Below, in pieces: positions 1 through 9,423 of a stretch of 64,000 nucleotides of DNA. This stretch comes from Clostridium senegalense JC122 (GTDB lineage: Bacteria; Bacillota; Clostridia; Clostridiales; Clostridiaceae): contig NZ_HE611050.1 of assembly GCF_000285575.1 (NCBI RefSeq), positions 268,521-332,520 of the forward strand, read 5' to 3'. Positions within the stretch are counted from its first letter, which is position 1. Every line of letters begins with the position of its first letter. The translations under genes and the position numbers were made by a program. The notes under the pieces are model-generated. The model saw nothing but the letters and a program-made list of their open reading frames with translations, was not told the DNA's origin and searched no databases.

Positions 1-20
1 CACGCTTTTTTTATTATATA

Positions 21-1017
21 TTAACACTTCAATTTCAAATTACACTTTTCATCAGTAATTGTACTAAACGGTAATACATAATTATTAATTACTTTTGATA
101 TAATAGTGCCTATGATTATAAATATAATTCTTTCTAAAGTTATAAAAAAAAGTTGTTGCCCTATAGCAACTGTTCCTAATGCTGATATGGTAACACAAAT
201 TATCATTTTTTTATACTCAGTTATATAAGTGTTAGCATATCCTACCCCCATTAATACTAAACTTCTTAATACTGACGATTCTATAATGGTAAATAACACT
301 ATAAATATTATACTTCCAATTAATGTTCCCTCTATTCTTTTAGATATTCTTTCATTACAATTATCTTTATATGGCTTTGTAAGAGAAAATACAGTATACA
401 TTATCCATCTTACTTCTGGTAAATCAATTTTCTCCATAATAAATGTAGAAATTCCCATAACTAATGCCATTCTAACTCCATATGAAAACATTAAACTTTT
501 CTTTGTGAAATTTTTCTTATATTTAAAACTTCATTCTCTAATTTAAATTTATTTATACTTACATCATTTTTTCTATTTATTATATATTGTAGTGTTACTG
601 AAAATAAAGCACCAAAAATTAATGCTACTAACCTTATAATAAACTTTTTATCATCAACAGGAGTATTTAACATAAACATATATTGAAGTCCAAAAGGTAT
701 ATATAATCCCTCATTTAAATTATATGAGCAAACATATGCAACAATAAACATAACTGTAGTGTTTAAAATCAAACCTAATATTAATGACTTATATGCTAAG
801 AATGAACATAATCCTAAAAATACATTCATAAATAATATTTTTGAAAAACTTACAACAAATTTTTCACTAGGTTTTTTTCTATTATCATTAATGCTAAAGT
901 TATTACTGTAACACCTATAAGAGTGTTTTCTTTTCCAAATATAATTTTGAATAAACCTATAAATGCCACTATCATAATAAATAAAATACTTTTTGATAAG
1001 ATCATTTTTTTATTCAT
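21..1017 (-). pseudogene. FUSC-like multi-TM membrane protein, two frameshifts
   Basis: Three consecutive reading-frame segments (about 1017-870, 870-510 and 510-21) together encode one hydrophobic protein of about 332 residues with many membrane segments, of the FUSC/aromatic-acid-exporter type. The start at 1017 has an AGAGG ribosome binding site. The first break lies at a 7-T run (872-878) and the second at a 5-T run (511-515). Adding one base at each restores a continuous frame of exactly 333 codons. The middle and last segments have no good start of their own, although TAATG overlaps at 491. Either the gene is dead or the sequence has homopolymer errors. The FUSC assignment rests on the overall membrane pattern and the length; the substrate is unknown. 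Confidence 0.6.
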
Positions 1018-1242
1018 ATTGAACCTCTTTTCTTTTCATGCTATTGAGGATTTTATCATAATGTAAATTTTTTTTAAAATTTATTAACATTCGTTATATG
1101 CTAAACTATTTTTTTATTATTGTATATAATATTGCTATTGATAACGTACTTTTAATTTATTAATTTTAATATTTTTCTATACGATACATACATTATAAAT
1201 ATTTTCATCAAATTTTTATAAACTTATAAATAAAACTAAAAA

Positions 1243-1266
1243 GGTTATTGCCATTTGGCAATAACC
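1243..1266 (-). terminator. Rho-independent terminator of the siderophore importer operon
   Basis: A perfect hairpin with stem GGTTATTGCC and a short loop is followed on the minus strand by a T-rich tract. It sits just after the stop of the binding-protein gene. Confidence 0.8.
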
Positions 1267-1272
1267 TCTTAA

Positions 1273-2217
1273 CTATAAAGATTTTTTTATTTCAGATATC
1301 ATTATTTCTGTAGAGCTAATTCCACTTCCTCCTAAGTACCATGCTTTAGGATCAAGATATATTATCTTTCCATTTTTATATGCATTTGTATTTTTAACTA
1401 TATCTGTTTCCATTATTTCTTTAGCTGATTTTTGTTCTCCTCCAACAATTACACTTTTATCTATTACAAATATATATTCTGGGTTTTTAGATAATATATA
1501 CTCATAAGAAACATTTTCACCATGATTATTTTCACCACTTAAGTTTTCATCTGCACACTTAAATCCGAATTTATCATATATCATACCAAATCTAGATCCT
1601 TGTCCGAACACACTAATAGATCCTTTATTTACCATAAATATTAAAGCATTATTTTCTGAACTTGTAGTCTTATTATTTATTTCGTCTAACTCTTTATTAA
1701 TCTTTTCAACTTCTTTTTTTCCAAACGCATCTTTTCCAAATATTTTTGACAATATAAATATATTATCTTCTAAAGATTTAAAATGATCATTATTAACTGT
1801 TCCAAGGCCAATAGTTGGTGCAATCTTAGAAAGTTCTTCGTAATATTTACCTTGTCTTCCTTCTATTATTATTAAATCTGGTTTTAGTTCATTTATTTTT
1901 TCCATGTCAAACTCTAATAAAGCTCCTAAATCAGAATATTTTTCATCATTATACTTTGATAAATATTCTGGCAAATTAGATTTAGGTAATGCAATTGGCT
2001 CTATTTCCATTTTGTCTAATATATCTAAAGAACCATAGTCTAAAACTACAATTTTTTCTGGATTACTTTTAACCTGTGTTTGCCCATATCTATGTTCTAT
2101 TACCATATCTCCAACTAAGCCTTCACCTTTACCTTCATTGGAAAATTTTAAAAAACTGTATCCCCCTATTAAAAATAAAATTATTATTAAAATACTTATT
2201 AAAACCTTTTTACTCAT
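1273..2217 (-). CDS. Iron-siderophore ABC transporter substrate-binding protein (YclQ-like)
   Basis: Extracytoplasmic binding protein of about 314 residues that delivers a ferric siderophore to the permeases encoded upstream. The start at 2217 is chosen because AAGGAGGAAG lies just before that ATG; a longer reading to 2250 has no such site. It opens with a Lys-rich N-terminus and a hydrophobic segment (about residues 4-23), but I see no Cys lipobox, so it may stay anchored by the uncleaved segment. The family core motif MEKINELKPDLIII is present near residue 105. It is the last gene of a four-gene operon whose order matches Bacillus yclNOPQ (petrobactin uptake). Substrate specificity is inferred from that similarity only. 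Confidence 0.85.
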   Translation of the reverse strand: MSKKVLISILIIILFLIGGYSFLKFSNEGKGEGLVGDMVIEHRYGQTQVKSNPEKIVVLDYGSLDILDKMEIEPIALPKSNLPEYLSKYNDEKYSDLGALLEFDMEKINELKPDLIIIEGRQGKYYEELSKIAPTIGLGTVNNDHFKSLEDNIFILSKIFGKDAFGKKEVEKINKELDEINNKTTSSENNALIFMVNKGSISVFGQGSRFGMIYDKFGFKCADENLSGENNHGENVSYEYILSKNPEYIFVIDKSVIVGGEQKSAKEIMETDIVKNTNAYKNGKIIYLDPKAWYLGGSGISSTEIMISEIKKSL

Positions 2218-2257
2218 TTCTTCCTCCTTGATTTTGAATTTCATTATCAATTATTCC

Positions 2258-3013
2258 TTAAAAATAAACACATATTTTATTTCCATTTATATCTTTTATA
2301 TTAAAATTTATTTTATAAATATCTTCTAATAACTCCTTATTTATAACCTCCTCCTTCAATCCATTTTTTATTAATTTTCCATCTTTTAAAACTACCATAT
2401 TGTCTGAATAACAAGACGCAAAGTTAATATCATGTATAACTATAATCACTGTTTTTTTCAAATCTTCTGTTAATCTTTTTAAAACTTTCATCATTTGAAC
2501 TGAATGTTTCATATCTAGATTATTCAATGGTTCATCCAAAAGTATATAGTCTGTATTTTGAGCTATAATCATAGCTATATATGCCCTTTGTCTCTGACCT
2601 CCACTTAATTCATCTAAATACTTATTTTCTATATCCGAAAGTTCCATATATTTTATGGCTTTATTTATAATTTTTTTATCTTCATTTGTAAGTTTTCCCT
2701 GTGAATATGGAAATCTTCCAAATGATACTAATTCTTTTATTGTAAGCCTCACATTAATATTATTACTTTGTTTTAATATTGATATTTTTTTAGATAATTC
2801 AACAGTATCCCACTTAGAGATTTCTTTACCATCGATATAAACTTCTCCTGAATCTATACTAGTTATTCTACTTAACATGGATAAAACAGTACTTTTTCCT
2901 GCTCCATTAGGACCAATAAAAGATGTTATTTTTCCTTTTTCTATATCAAAAGATACATTATCCACAATTTTTTTATTACCATAACTTTTACATATGCCTT
3001 TTACCTCTATCAT
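2258..3013 (-). CDS. Siderophore ABC transporter ATP-binding protein (YclP-like)
   Basis: ATPase of 251 residues that powers the siderophore permease pair. Walker A GPNGAGKST (about residues 36-44), signature LSGGQRQR (about 138-145), Walker B YILLDEPLNNLD and the switch histidine in VIHDINFA are all intact. The length is normal for the FepC/FecE class. Its start overlaps the end of the preceding permease gene by 4 bases (ATGA), indicating translational coupling. It is followed 40 bases later by the binding-protein gene. Confidence 0.92.
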   Translation of the reverse strand: MIEVKGICKSYGNKKIVDNVSFDIEKGKITSFIGPNGAGKSTVLSMLSRITSIDSGEVYIDGKEISKWDTVELSKKISILKQSNNINVRLTIKELVSFGRFPYSQGKLTNEDKKIINKAIKYMELSDIENKYLDELSGGQRQRAYIAMIIAQNTDYILLDEPLNNLDMKHSVQMMKVLKRLTEDLKKTVIIVIHDINFASCYSDNMVVLKDGKLIKNGLKEEVINKELLEDIYKINFNIKDINGNKICVYF

Positions 3014-3972
3014 ATATTGCTCTCCTTTAATAATAAATATATAAAATACACTCCTCCTATAAAATTTATTATTATGCTAACTGTACTACTATAATTTAAA
3101 ATTCTTTCAACAATAAATTGTCCACCTACTAATGCTAGGATACTTATTAAAATTGATCCTATTATAAGTAGATTGTGTTTATATGTTTTAAGCCATTGAT
3201 ACGACAAGTTCACAATCAATATACCTAAAAATGTTAACGGTCCTACTAAAGCTGTTGATACAGATATTAATATTGAAACTATAATAATTATTTTATAAGA
3301 TAATTTATCATAATTAATACTTAAATTTATTGCATTCTCTCTTCCTAGTAACATCACATCAAATTTTTTAATATCATCATACACAACTCCAGCAATAACT
3401 ACCGTAATTATCAGACTAAAAAATAATATATTAATATTTACATTGTTAAAGCTCGCATATAATACTGTCTGTAAAGCCTCAAATTCATTGGGATCTATTA
3501 TAACTTGCATAAAAGTTGCTGATGTTTTTAATAACGTGCCCATAACCGTTCCTACTAATAATAAAAAGAATATATTTCTTTTTCTAAGTACTACTAATTT
3601 GTATAAAGTTAATGTTCCAATTATCATAAGCATAGTAGAAAATATAAAATTTATATTTTTATTCAACATAAATATGGAAGAAGACCCAAACATAAGTACA
3701 ATAACTGTCTGAAAAAATATGTATAATGAATCAAGTCCTAAAATACTAGGAGTTAGAATTCTATTATTAGTCATTGTTTGAAATACTAATGATGAAAAAG
3801 CTATAGACGAACCAGAAATTATTATTGCTATAATTTTAGGTATTCTCTTTGAAATATTGTAATTAAAATTACTTTCATTTAATCCTAAAAATATAAATAG
3901 CATAATTAATATTAAATTTATAATAGCTAGTAAATAAATTTTACTTTTTACATTTATATTTCTACTTTTCAT
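3010..3972 (-). CDS. Siderophore ABC transporter permease (YclO-like)
   Basis: Integral membrane permease of 320 residues of the FecCD family, with about nine or ten hydrophobic segments spread through its length. The GPLTFLGILIVNL stretch near residue 245 corresponds to the conserved cytoplasmic loop that contacts the ATPase in this family. It overlaps the upstream permease gene by 11 bases and the downstream ATPase gene by 4 bases. It probably forms a heterodimeric channel with the product of the neighbouring permease gene. Confidence 0.9.
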   Translation of the reverse strand: MKSRNINVKSKIYLLAIINLILIMLFIFLGLNESNFNYNISKRIPKIIAIIISGSSIAFSSLVFQTMTNNRILTPSILGLDSLYIFFQTVIVLMFGSSSIFMLNKNINFIFSTMLMIIGTLTLYKLVVLRKRNIFFLLLVGTVMGTLLKTSATFMQVIIDPNEFEALQTVLYASFNNVNINILFFSLIITVVIAGVVYDDIKKFDVMLLGRENAINLSINYDKLSYKIIIIVSILISVSTALVGPLTFLGILIVNLSYQWLKTYKHNLLIIGSILISILALVGGQFIVERILNYSSTVSIIINFIGGVYFIYLLLKESNI

Positions 3973-4915
3973 TATTATTTCTCCTAAAAATTAACCAAAG
4001 AAATATTATAGATCCTACTGACCCTACAGTAACACTTATTGGTATTTCATATGGAAATATTATTAATCTTCCAACTACATCACAACATAATACAAAAATA
4101 GCTCCAACCAATGCTGTAGTACTAATATTTTCAGATAGGTTGTCTCCTTTATATATAGAAACTATATTAGGAACTACTAAACCTAAAAAGGGTATATTCC
4201 CAATGGTTATCACAACTAATGATGATATTAATGCAACTATAACCATACCTATAGTAACTACTTTATTGAAATTTAAACCTAAATTTTTAGATATATCCTC
4301 ACCCATTCCTATAACCGTAAATTTATATGCATATATATATGCTACAGTTAATAAAGGAACAGTTAAAAATAATAGCTCATAATTACCTTTAATAATCATA
4401 GAAAAATTCCCCTGCATAAAAGAATTTACATTTTGAACTAAATTATATTTATAAGCTATAAAATCAGTAATTGAACTAATTACATTTCCTATCATTATTC
4501 CTACCAATGGTATAAATACTGCGTTTTTATATTTTATTTTTCTTAAAACTTTCATAAATATAAAAGTTCCAATTATAGAAAATATAAATGCCATAATCAT
4601 TTTCTCTGTCAGTGTAGTAGTCGAGAAAAACATAACTGATATTAAAACTCCTAACTTTGCAGAATCTACTGTTGCTGCTGTAGTAGGTGATACAAACTTA
4701 TTATTGCTTATTTGTTGCATAATAACTCCACTTATACTCATACCTACTGCTGAAAGTATGATACTTATTAACCGTGGTATTCTTGATAAGTATATTATTT
4801 CTAATTGCATAGTATCTCCATTTAACAAGTTTGAGATATTTAATTCATGAACTCCAACAAATAAAGATACCATTGACAATAGTACTAATATAACTACTAA
4901 ATATTTATCTTTCAT
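3962..4915 (-). CDS. Siderophore ABC transporter permease (YclN-like), first gene of operon
   Basis: FecCD-type permease of 317 residues with many membrane spans. The GNIPFLGLVVPNIV motif (about residues 235-248) matches the conserved ATPase-contact loop of the family. It is the first gene of the importer operon and lies downstream of a clear Fur-type operator at about 5046-5066, so iron repression is likely. The gene order permease-permease-ATPase-binding protein is that of yclNOPQ. Which siderophore is imported cannot be read from the sequence. Confidence 0.9.
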   Translation of the reverse strand: MKDKYLVVILVLLSMVSLFVGVHELNISNLLNGDTMQLEIIYLSRIPRLISIILSAVGMSISGVIMQQISNNKFVSPTTAATVDSAKLGVLISVMFFSTTTLTEKMIMAFIFSIIGTFIFMKVLRKIKYKNAVFIPLVGIMIGNVISSITDFIAYKYNLVQNVNSFMQGNFSMIIKGNYELLFLTVPLLTVAYIYAYKFTVIGMGEDISKNLGLNFNKVVTIGMVIVALISSLVVITIGNIPFLGLVVPNIVSIYKGDNLSENISTTALVGAIFVLCCDVVGRLIIFPYEIPISVTVGSVGSIIFLWLIFRRNNNEK

Positions 4916-5018
4916 ACTTTGAATTTAATAAAGCTTAAAATATTGCTTTAATTTGTGTTACAAAAATCTATTAATGATTTATTGTAACTTCTCCTTTCTA
5001 TAATTTTCAATTTATAAC

Positions 5019-5066
5019 TATTAATAATTATTATCAATAAATATATGATAATGAAATTCATTATCA
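5019..5066 (-). promoter_or_regulatory. Fur box(es) in front of the siderophore importer operon
   Basis: Positions 5046-5066 form a near-perfect palindrome (TGATAATGAA ... TTCATTATCA) matching the Fur consensus. A second, weaker ATTATTATCA-type site lies beside it at about 5019-5040. Both are upstream of the first permease gene. The remaining bases between 4916 and 5215 show no gene. Confidence 0.8.
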
Positions 5067-5214
5067 TTGTCAACTTATTTTTGAAAGTTTTTTAATAAAA
5101 TTTAACATTTATTATCTAAAATCTGTTTTTTTCTCTTAAATACGTGAAAACTCTATTGATAACAAGATAAGTTTCAACAATTTCTATAAATAAAAATAAA
5201 AAGTAAAAAAATAA

Positions 5215-5240
5215 GAGAGCTTATTTTTTCTAAGCTCCCT
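5215..5240 (-). terminator. Terminator of the NatAB-like exporter operon
   Basis: Stem GAGCTTA/TAAGCTC with an A/T-rich loop, followed by a T-run on the minus strand, 13 bases after the permease stop codon. Confidence 0.7.
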
Positions 5241-5252
5241 TAACTTTTAATT

Positions 5253-6446
5253 TTAAGTTCTAAAAATTACATTTTCCTTATTAAACATATATCTAGCTAT
5301 AGCTACTGATATTACTATATACGCAATCATCCACCCTAAAACAACAAGAATATGTTGAATATTTATAACTCCTAGTGTTACCTCTTTTAATATAGACATA
5401 ACATTTGCTATTGGTATGTGAAAGTAGATATTATCTATATTTTTTCCATCAACTGTATACATTAAAAAAGTTGGTACAAAAGCTAAAATAGTTAATGGTG
5501 TAGTATAAGTTTGAGCCTCTTTAAAGGACCTGGCATATATGCTTATAGCTAACTCTAAAGCTCCAAAAGCCATAGATGTTAGTACTGTAAATAGGAATAT
5601 TATAAGTATTGTTAACGGAGATAGTCCTATATCAAAATTTTCTACTCCTCCACCAAAAACACCAGGGCTTATTTTAAATGAAATTATAAGTCCAGCAATT
5701 GCTGCAATAGCAGTAATAATTCCAAGTACAGTTATAGCAAAAACTTTTCCATAAAGTATAGATAATCTGCTTGCTTTTGTTGTCAAAAGTGGCTCTAAAG
5801 TGCCTCTTTCCTTTTCTCCAGCACCTAAATCTGTAGCAGCCGGTAGTGGTCCTGTAACACAATATAAAACTATAAACAAAGGTATAATCATAGACATAAT
5901 CATCTTGCTTACCCCATTATCTTCTTCAACGATAGTTTTTTCATTTATATTTACAGGAAGTAATACACTAGGATCAATACCTTTATTGATAAGTGTTGTT
6001 TTAACCACATTTTGTGAAAACTCACCTATATATTGATTAACCTTAGAAAATACCATACTAGAAGTTTGACTTGAATCATCATATATAACATCAATATCTG
6101 TTTGAACTCCATTTTTTATATTTTCTTCAAAATTATCTGGTATTGTTATAACTACTGCAATATCACCATCTTTAACCTTATCTTCTGCTTTATCAAATTC
6201 TATAGTTTTTATATTAAGATCATTTTTTTCTTTTAAAAATTTATCTAAAGAGCTTTTACCTTTGTCTTCTATAGCTATATTGAAATTTTCCTTTTTTGCA
6301 GTTTTTTCTATACCTGCACTCATAAAGTAAAACATTATAGGCAATAGTAATAGCGGAATTAAAATTCCTACTAATACTGTTTTTTTATCTCTAAATAAAT
6401 CTGATAATTCCTTTTTAAATATTAGTCCAACTGTTTTAAAACTCAA
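5253..6446 (-). CDS. ABC-2 type exporter permease (NatB-like)
   Basis: Membrane permease of about 397 residues. It has one N-terminal membrane segment (about residues 24-43), a long extracytoplasmic domain (about 50-180) and five or six C-terminal membrane spans, the layout of NatB and related ABC2 permeases. A TTG start at 6446 is preferred because GGAGGTGA lies eight bases before it; a slightly longer reading to 6461 would bury that site. The gene overlaps the end of the ATPase gene by 11 bases. NatAB of Bacillus exports sodium, but drug or peptide export is equally possible here. Confidence 0.85.
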   Translation of the reverse strand: MSFKTVGLIFKKELSDLFRDKKTVLVGILIPLLLLPIMFYFMSAGIEKTAKKENFNIAIEDKGKSSLDKFLKEKNDLNIKTIEFDKAEDKVKDGDIAVVITIPDNFEENIKNGVQTDIDVIYDDSSQTSSMVFSKVNQYIGEFSQNVVKTTLINKGIDPSVLLPVNINEKTIVEEDNGVSKMIMSMIIPLFIVLYCVTGPLPAATDLGAGEKERGTLEPLLTTKASRLSILYGKVFAITVLGIITAIAAIAGLIISFKISPGVFGGGVENFDIGLSPLTILIIFLFTVLTSMAFGALELAISIYARSFKEAQTYTTPLTILAFVPTFLMYTVDGKNIDNIYFHIPIANVMSILKEVTLGVINIQHILVVLGWMIAYIVISVAIARYMFNKENVIFRT

Positions 6447-7170
6447 TACCGTCACCTCCAATTAGACTTACAAACACTTCTTCTAAATCTTCATTGTTGT
6501 ATTTTTCTTTAAGTCCTTTTATTGTGCCACTCTCAACAACCTCCCCCTTATTTATGATAACTATTCTATCACATAATTTTTCAACTTCATTCATACTATG
6601 GCTTGAAAATATTATAGCTTTATTTTCTTTTTTACATTTTAATATAAACTTTTGAATTATTCGCGTTGAAATTACATCTAGACCAATAGTAGGCTCATCA
6701 AATAGCATAACTGAAGGATTATGTACAATAGACCTTGCAATAGCAACCTTTTGTTTCATACCCCTGGAGAATTTCCCAACTTTCCTATCTATATATTCTT
6801 CCATATTAAGAATTCTTACAAGTTCCTCTATATTTTTATCCGCTTCTATTTTGTTCATACCATTAAGTAGTGCAAAATATCTTATATTTTCTCTAGCAGT
6901 AAGTCTATCATAAAGTCCTACCTCTCCGCCAAATAAAATTCCAATTTCACCTCTTACTTTGTCAGCATCTTTAAATATATCATGACCATTTACAAGACAA
7001 GTTCCTTCTGTAGGTTTTAACATTGTAGCTATCATCCTTAAAGTCGTAGTTTTTCCTGCTCCATTTTCACCTAGCAAACCTACAATCTCACCCTTTTGAA
7101 CATTAAAGCTTATCCCCTTTAATGCTTCAACTTTACCAAAGTTTTTTTTGATCCCCTTAACATCTATCAT
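6436..7170 (-). CDS. ABC exporter ATP-binding protein (NatA-like)
   Basis: ATPase of 244 residues. Walker A GENGAGKTT (about residues 34-42), an atypical signature FSRGMKQK, Walker B VMLFDEPTIGLD and switch histidine SSHSMNEVE are visible. The FSRGM variant of the signature is usual in NatA-type exporters. It is the first gene of a two-gene operon with the NatB-like permease gene, which it overlaps. The ATG at 7170 follows a GAGGTG ribosome binding site. Confidence 0.88.
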   Translation of the reverse strand: MIDVKGIKKNFGKVEALKGISFNVQKGEIVGLLGENGAGKTTTLRMIATMLKPTEGTCLVNGHDIFKDADKVRGEIGILFGGEVGLYDRLTARENIRYFALLNGMNKIEADKNIEELVRILNMEEYIDRKVGKFSRGMKQKVAIARSIVHNPSVMLFDEPTIGLDVISTRIIQKFILKCKKENKAIIFSSHSMNEVEKLCDRIVIINKGEVVESGTIKGLKEKYNNEDLEEVFVSLIGGDGIEF

Positions 7171-7359
7171 TTTTTCACCTCTTTAATAATAAAATTTATA
7201 TATTATTTATAATAACTTATATTTTAAACATATTATACCATATTGATTTGTTTCCAATAAAATCCTATACAAAAGCTCTTTGCATGGTTTTTATATACAT
7301 CCTTTACAATACCAAATCTTTTTTTTAATATACAATACTCTTTAATTTAAATCTAATTC

Positions 7360-7863
7360 TCATAAAAACTTAGCTAGAAGCAATGTATCTTCATAATTTC
7401 CATTAATTTTTATATTTTTATTACGAACACCTTCAACTATAAAACCAAACTTTTTATAAAGTCCAATTGCAACAACATTTTTACTGAAAACTTCTAATTC
7501 AATTTTTTCTATTTCATTTACTTTTGCCCATTCTATTACACGCTTAATTAAAGCACTTCCTATTTTTAACCCACTATATTCTTTTAAAATTGTTATTCCA
7601 AATGTTGAAACATGTCTTGTCCTAATTGAATTCCCTTTTTGTAATGTAGTACATCCAACTATTTTTCCTTCCATTTCCGCAATTAAAAATAATGATGTTT
7701 TTTTAATATATTCTATTTCCTGTTCAATTGTTAAATTAAATTCTTCTGACTCTTTAGTAAAAAACTGTACTTCTCTCATTACTTTTTTTACTAATTTTAT
7801 AATTTCATTAGCATCCCCTATTTTTGCTTCTCTAATTATTAATTTTTTAATGCTTTGTACCAT
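7360..7863 (-). CDS. GNAT family N-acetyltransferase
   Basis: Acetyl-CoA-dependent N-acetyltransferase of about 167 residues. The start at 7863 is chosen because GGGGTGG precedes it; a longer reading to 7938 adds a poor N-terminus. The acetyl-CoA loop is represented by EYSGLKIGSALIKRVIEWA (about residues 100-118), followed by the typical GLYKKFGF helix-strand near residue 138. The acceptor substrate cannot be predicted. It is one of seven GNAT genes in this window and appears to stand alone. Confidence 0.85.
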   Translation of the reverse strand: MVQSIKKLIIREAKIGDANEIIKLVKKVMREVQFFTKESEEFNLTIEQEIEYIKKTSLFLIAEMEGKIVGCTTLQKGNSIRTRHVSTFGITILKEYSGLKIGSALIKRVIEWAKVNEIEKIELEVFSKNVVAIGLYKKFGFIVEGVRNKNIKINGNYEDTLLLAKFL

Positions 7864-8167
7864 TATTATAACCACCCCAATTTTTTCATATAAAAACTCA
7901 AATTTAATTGCTATGAAATGTATAATAAGAACTTTCAATACGGTTCTTCTAAAAATTTCATCACATATTTATATTAATTCTTCTTGATTTATAATTATCC
8001 TTTTAAAAATATATTTCCATTCTCCATTTCATTTTGTAATGTTTTCGTAGAAAATAAAAGTAATATTAACTAAATAATGTATTTTAATATTCATAAGAAT
8101 TAATCTTACAATTAATTAATAATAATTTCAAATTCAGTTCTCTATATTGAATTTTTTCAATAAAAAA

Positions 8168-8190
8168 AAAGGCCCCTTAATGGGCGCTTC
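8168..8190 (-). terminator. Hairpin followed by a long T-run
   Basis: A GCCC/GGGC stem with ATTAA loop is followed on the minus strand by nine T. It terminates the gene fragment at 8205-8588. Confidence 0.6.
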
Positions 8191-8204
8191 AAAAACTAAG
8201 GCAA

Positions 8205-8588
8205 TTAACTTAATCCTAATTGCTTATTCACTTGTTTGTTAGATCTGGTAGAAGCATCTATTATTTTCTGATAAAGTCTATCACCATCATATCCTTTTTT
8301 CATATATTTGCTTTCATAATATTCAAATGGCTTGTTAGTGTTATTATAATTTAAATGGTTTGCTAGTTCTTTATCTTTCATTAACTTCCTAGCTTGCATT
8401 CTATATTTATTTCTTAAAAAATGAGCTTGTTGAGCTTGTTTCTTTATTGATAGTGACTTATCTATCTTATTAATTATATTTTTATCTTTCCTATTGTACC
8501 ATATTCGTACTTCTACATTACTTAGTTTTCCTATTAACTCTATATACTTTTTAAAATCATTAGCTGTTATAACCTCTTTAACCTTTCT
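8205..8588 (-). pseudogene. Fragment of an unrecognised protein lacking a start codon
   Basis: An open frame of 127 codons runs from an upstream stop codon near 8589 to the stop at 8205. It has no start codon before residue 64 (the ATG at 8399) and no ribosome binding site there. The protein is rich in Lys, Tyr and Asn and ends with a conserved-looking run (YESKYMKKGYDGDRLYQKI then a Ser/Asn-rich helix). That suggests the C-terminal part of a larger phage or toxin protein, but I cannot name the family. A terminator follows directly. Confidence 0.4.
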
Positions 8589-8734
8589 TTATTATTTTAA
8601 AATCACTATATTATTATACACTATATATTACATTTTGTAAAAGTTAATACTATATATGCTAAAAATACAGCAATTCACTTTTGAATAATTTTATAATAAA
8701 TTCATTTGATTATATTTTTAGTTTTTAAAATAGC

Positions 8735-9277
8735 TTACTTATTCATTATTCTCCATTTACTTTTTAAAATGGTCATTTCATATAAATTCCAATATCCATC
8801 TTTTGCTTTTCTTGCATTTTTTATAAATTTTTCTTTTGAAAATTCAGACTTCTCATAGCATTTAATTGCACTCTCATTAAAATCAAACACTCCAAGAGTT
8901 ATTTTTTCAAAATTGAAATTTTCAAATCCAATCCTTAATAATTCTTTTAATGCCTGTGTTCCAATCCCTTTATACCTAATATTTTCTTCTCCAATTAAAA
9001 ATCTACATACTCTACCTATTTTATTAGTTTTATCTACTTCACGAAGTTCAATGGTTCCTATAATTTCATTTGTAGAAACTATAATTATTTTATAAAGAAA
9101 TATATTAGAATTATGCTTTTTAACATCGTTAAAATAGTAATCTTTAACTTGATTAATAGTTAAAGGATACGTATAACTAGGTCCAGCCCATTGCAATAAA
9201 TAATCTGATGACTTATTCTTATTCCATTCTACAATTTTTTCTAAATCTTCTTCTTTTAAATATTCAAGTTTAACCAT
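8735..9277 (-). CDS. GNAT acetyltransferase, RimJ/RimL type
   Basis: N-acetyltransferase of 180 residues. The acetyl-CoA binding segment is ENIRYKGIGTQALKELLRIG (about residues 93-112) and the C-terminal CYEKSEFSKEKF segment is typical of the RimJ/RimL branch. This branch acetylates protein N-termini or small molecules; the target here is unknown. AAGGTATTT precedes the ATG, a usable but moderate ribosome binding site. The gene stands alone between two A/T-rich gaps. Confidence 0.85.
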   Translation of the reverse strand: MVKLEYLKEEDLEKIVEWNKNKSSDYLLQWAGPSYTYPLTINQVKDYYFNDVKKHNSNIFLYKIIIVSTNEIIGTIELREVDKTNKIGRVCRFLIGEENIRYKGIGTQALKELLRIGFENFNFEKITLGVFDFNESAIKCYEKSEFSKEKFIKNARKAKDGYWNLYEMTILKSKWRIMNK

Positions 9278-9423
9278 TTTTAAATACCTTCCAATAAATT
9301 ATACTTTAATTATAAGTTATTACGTGGCGTAAAGGTCAATCTTAATAATTTAAAATCAATTAAAATGTAGTTTAAGTTAGAATAAGTAACTTCATTTACT
9401 CTATAGTTTCTACACTATTCTTA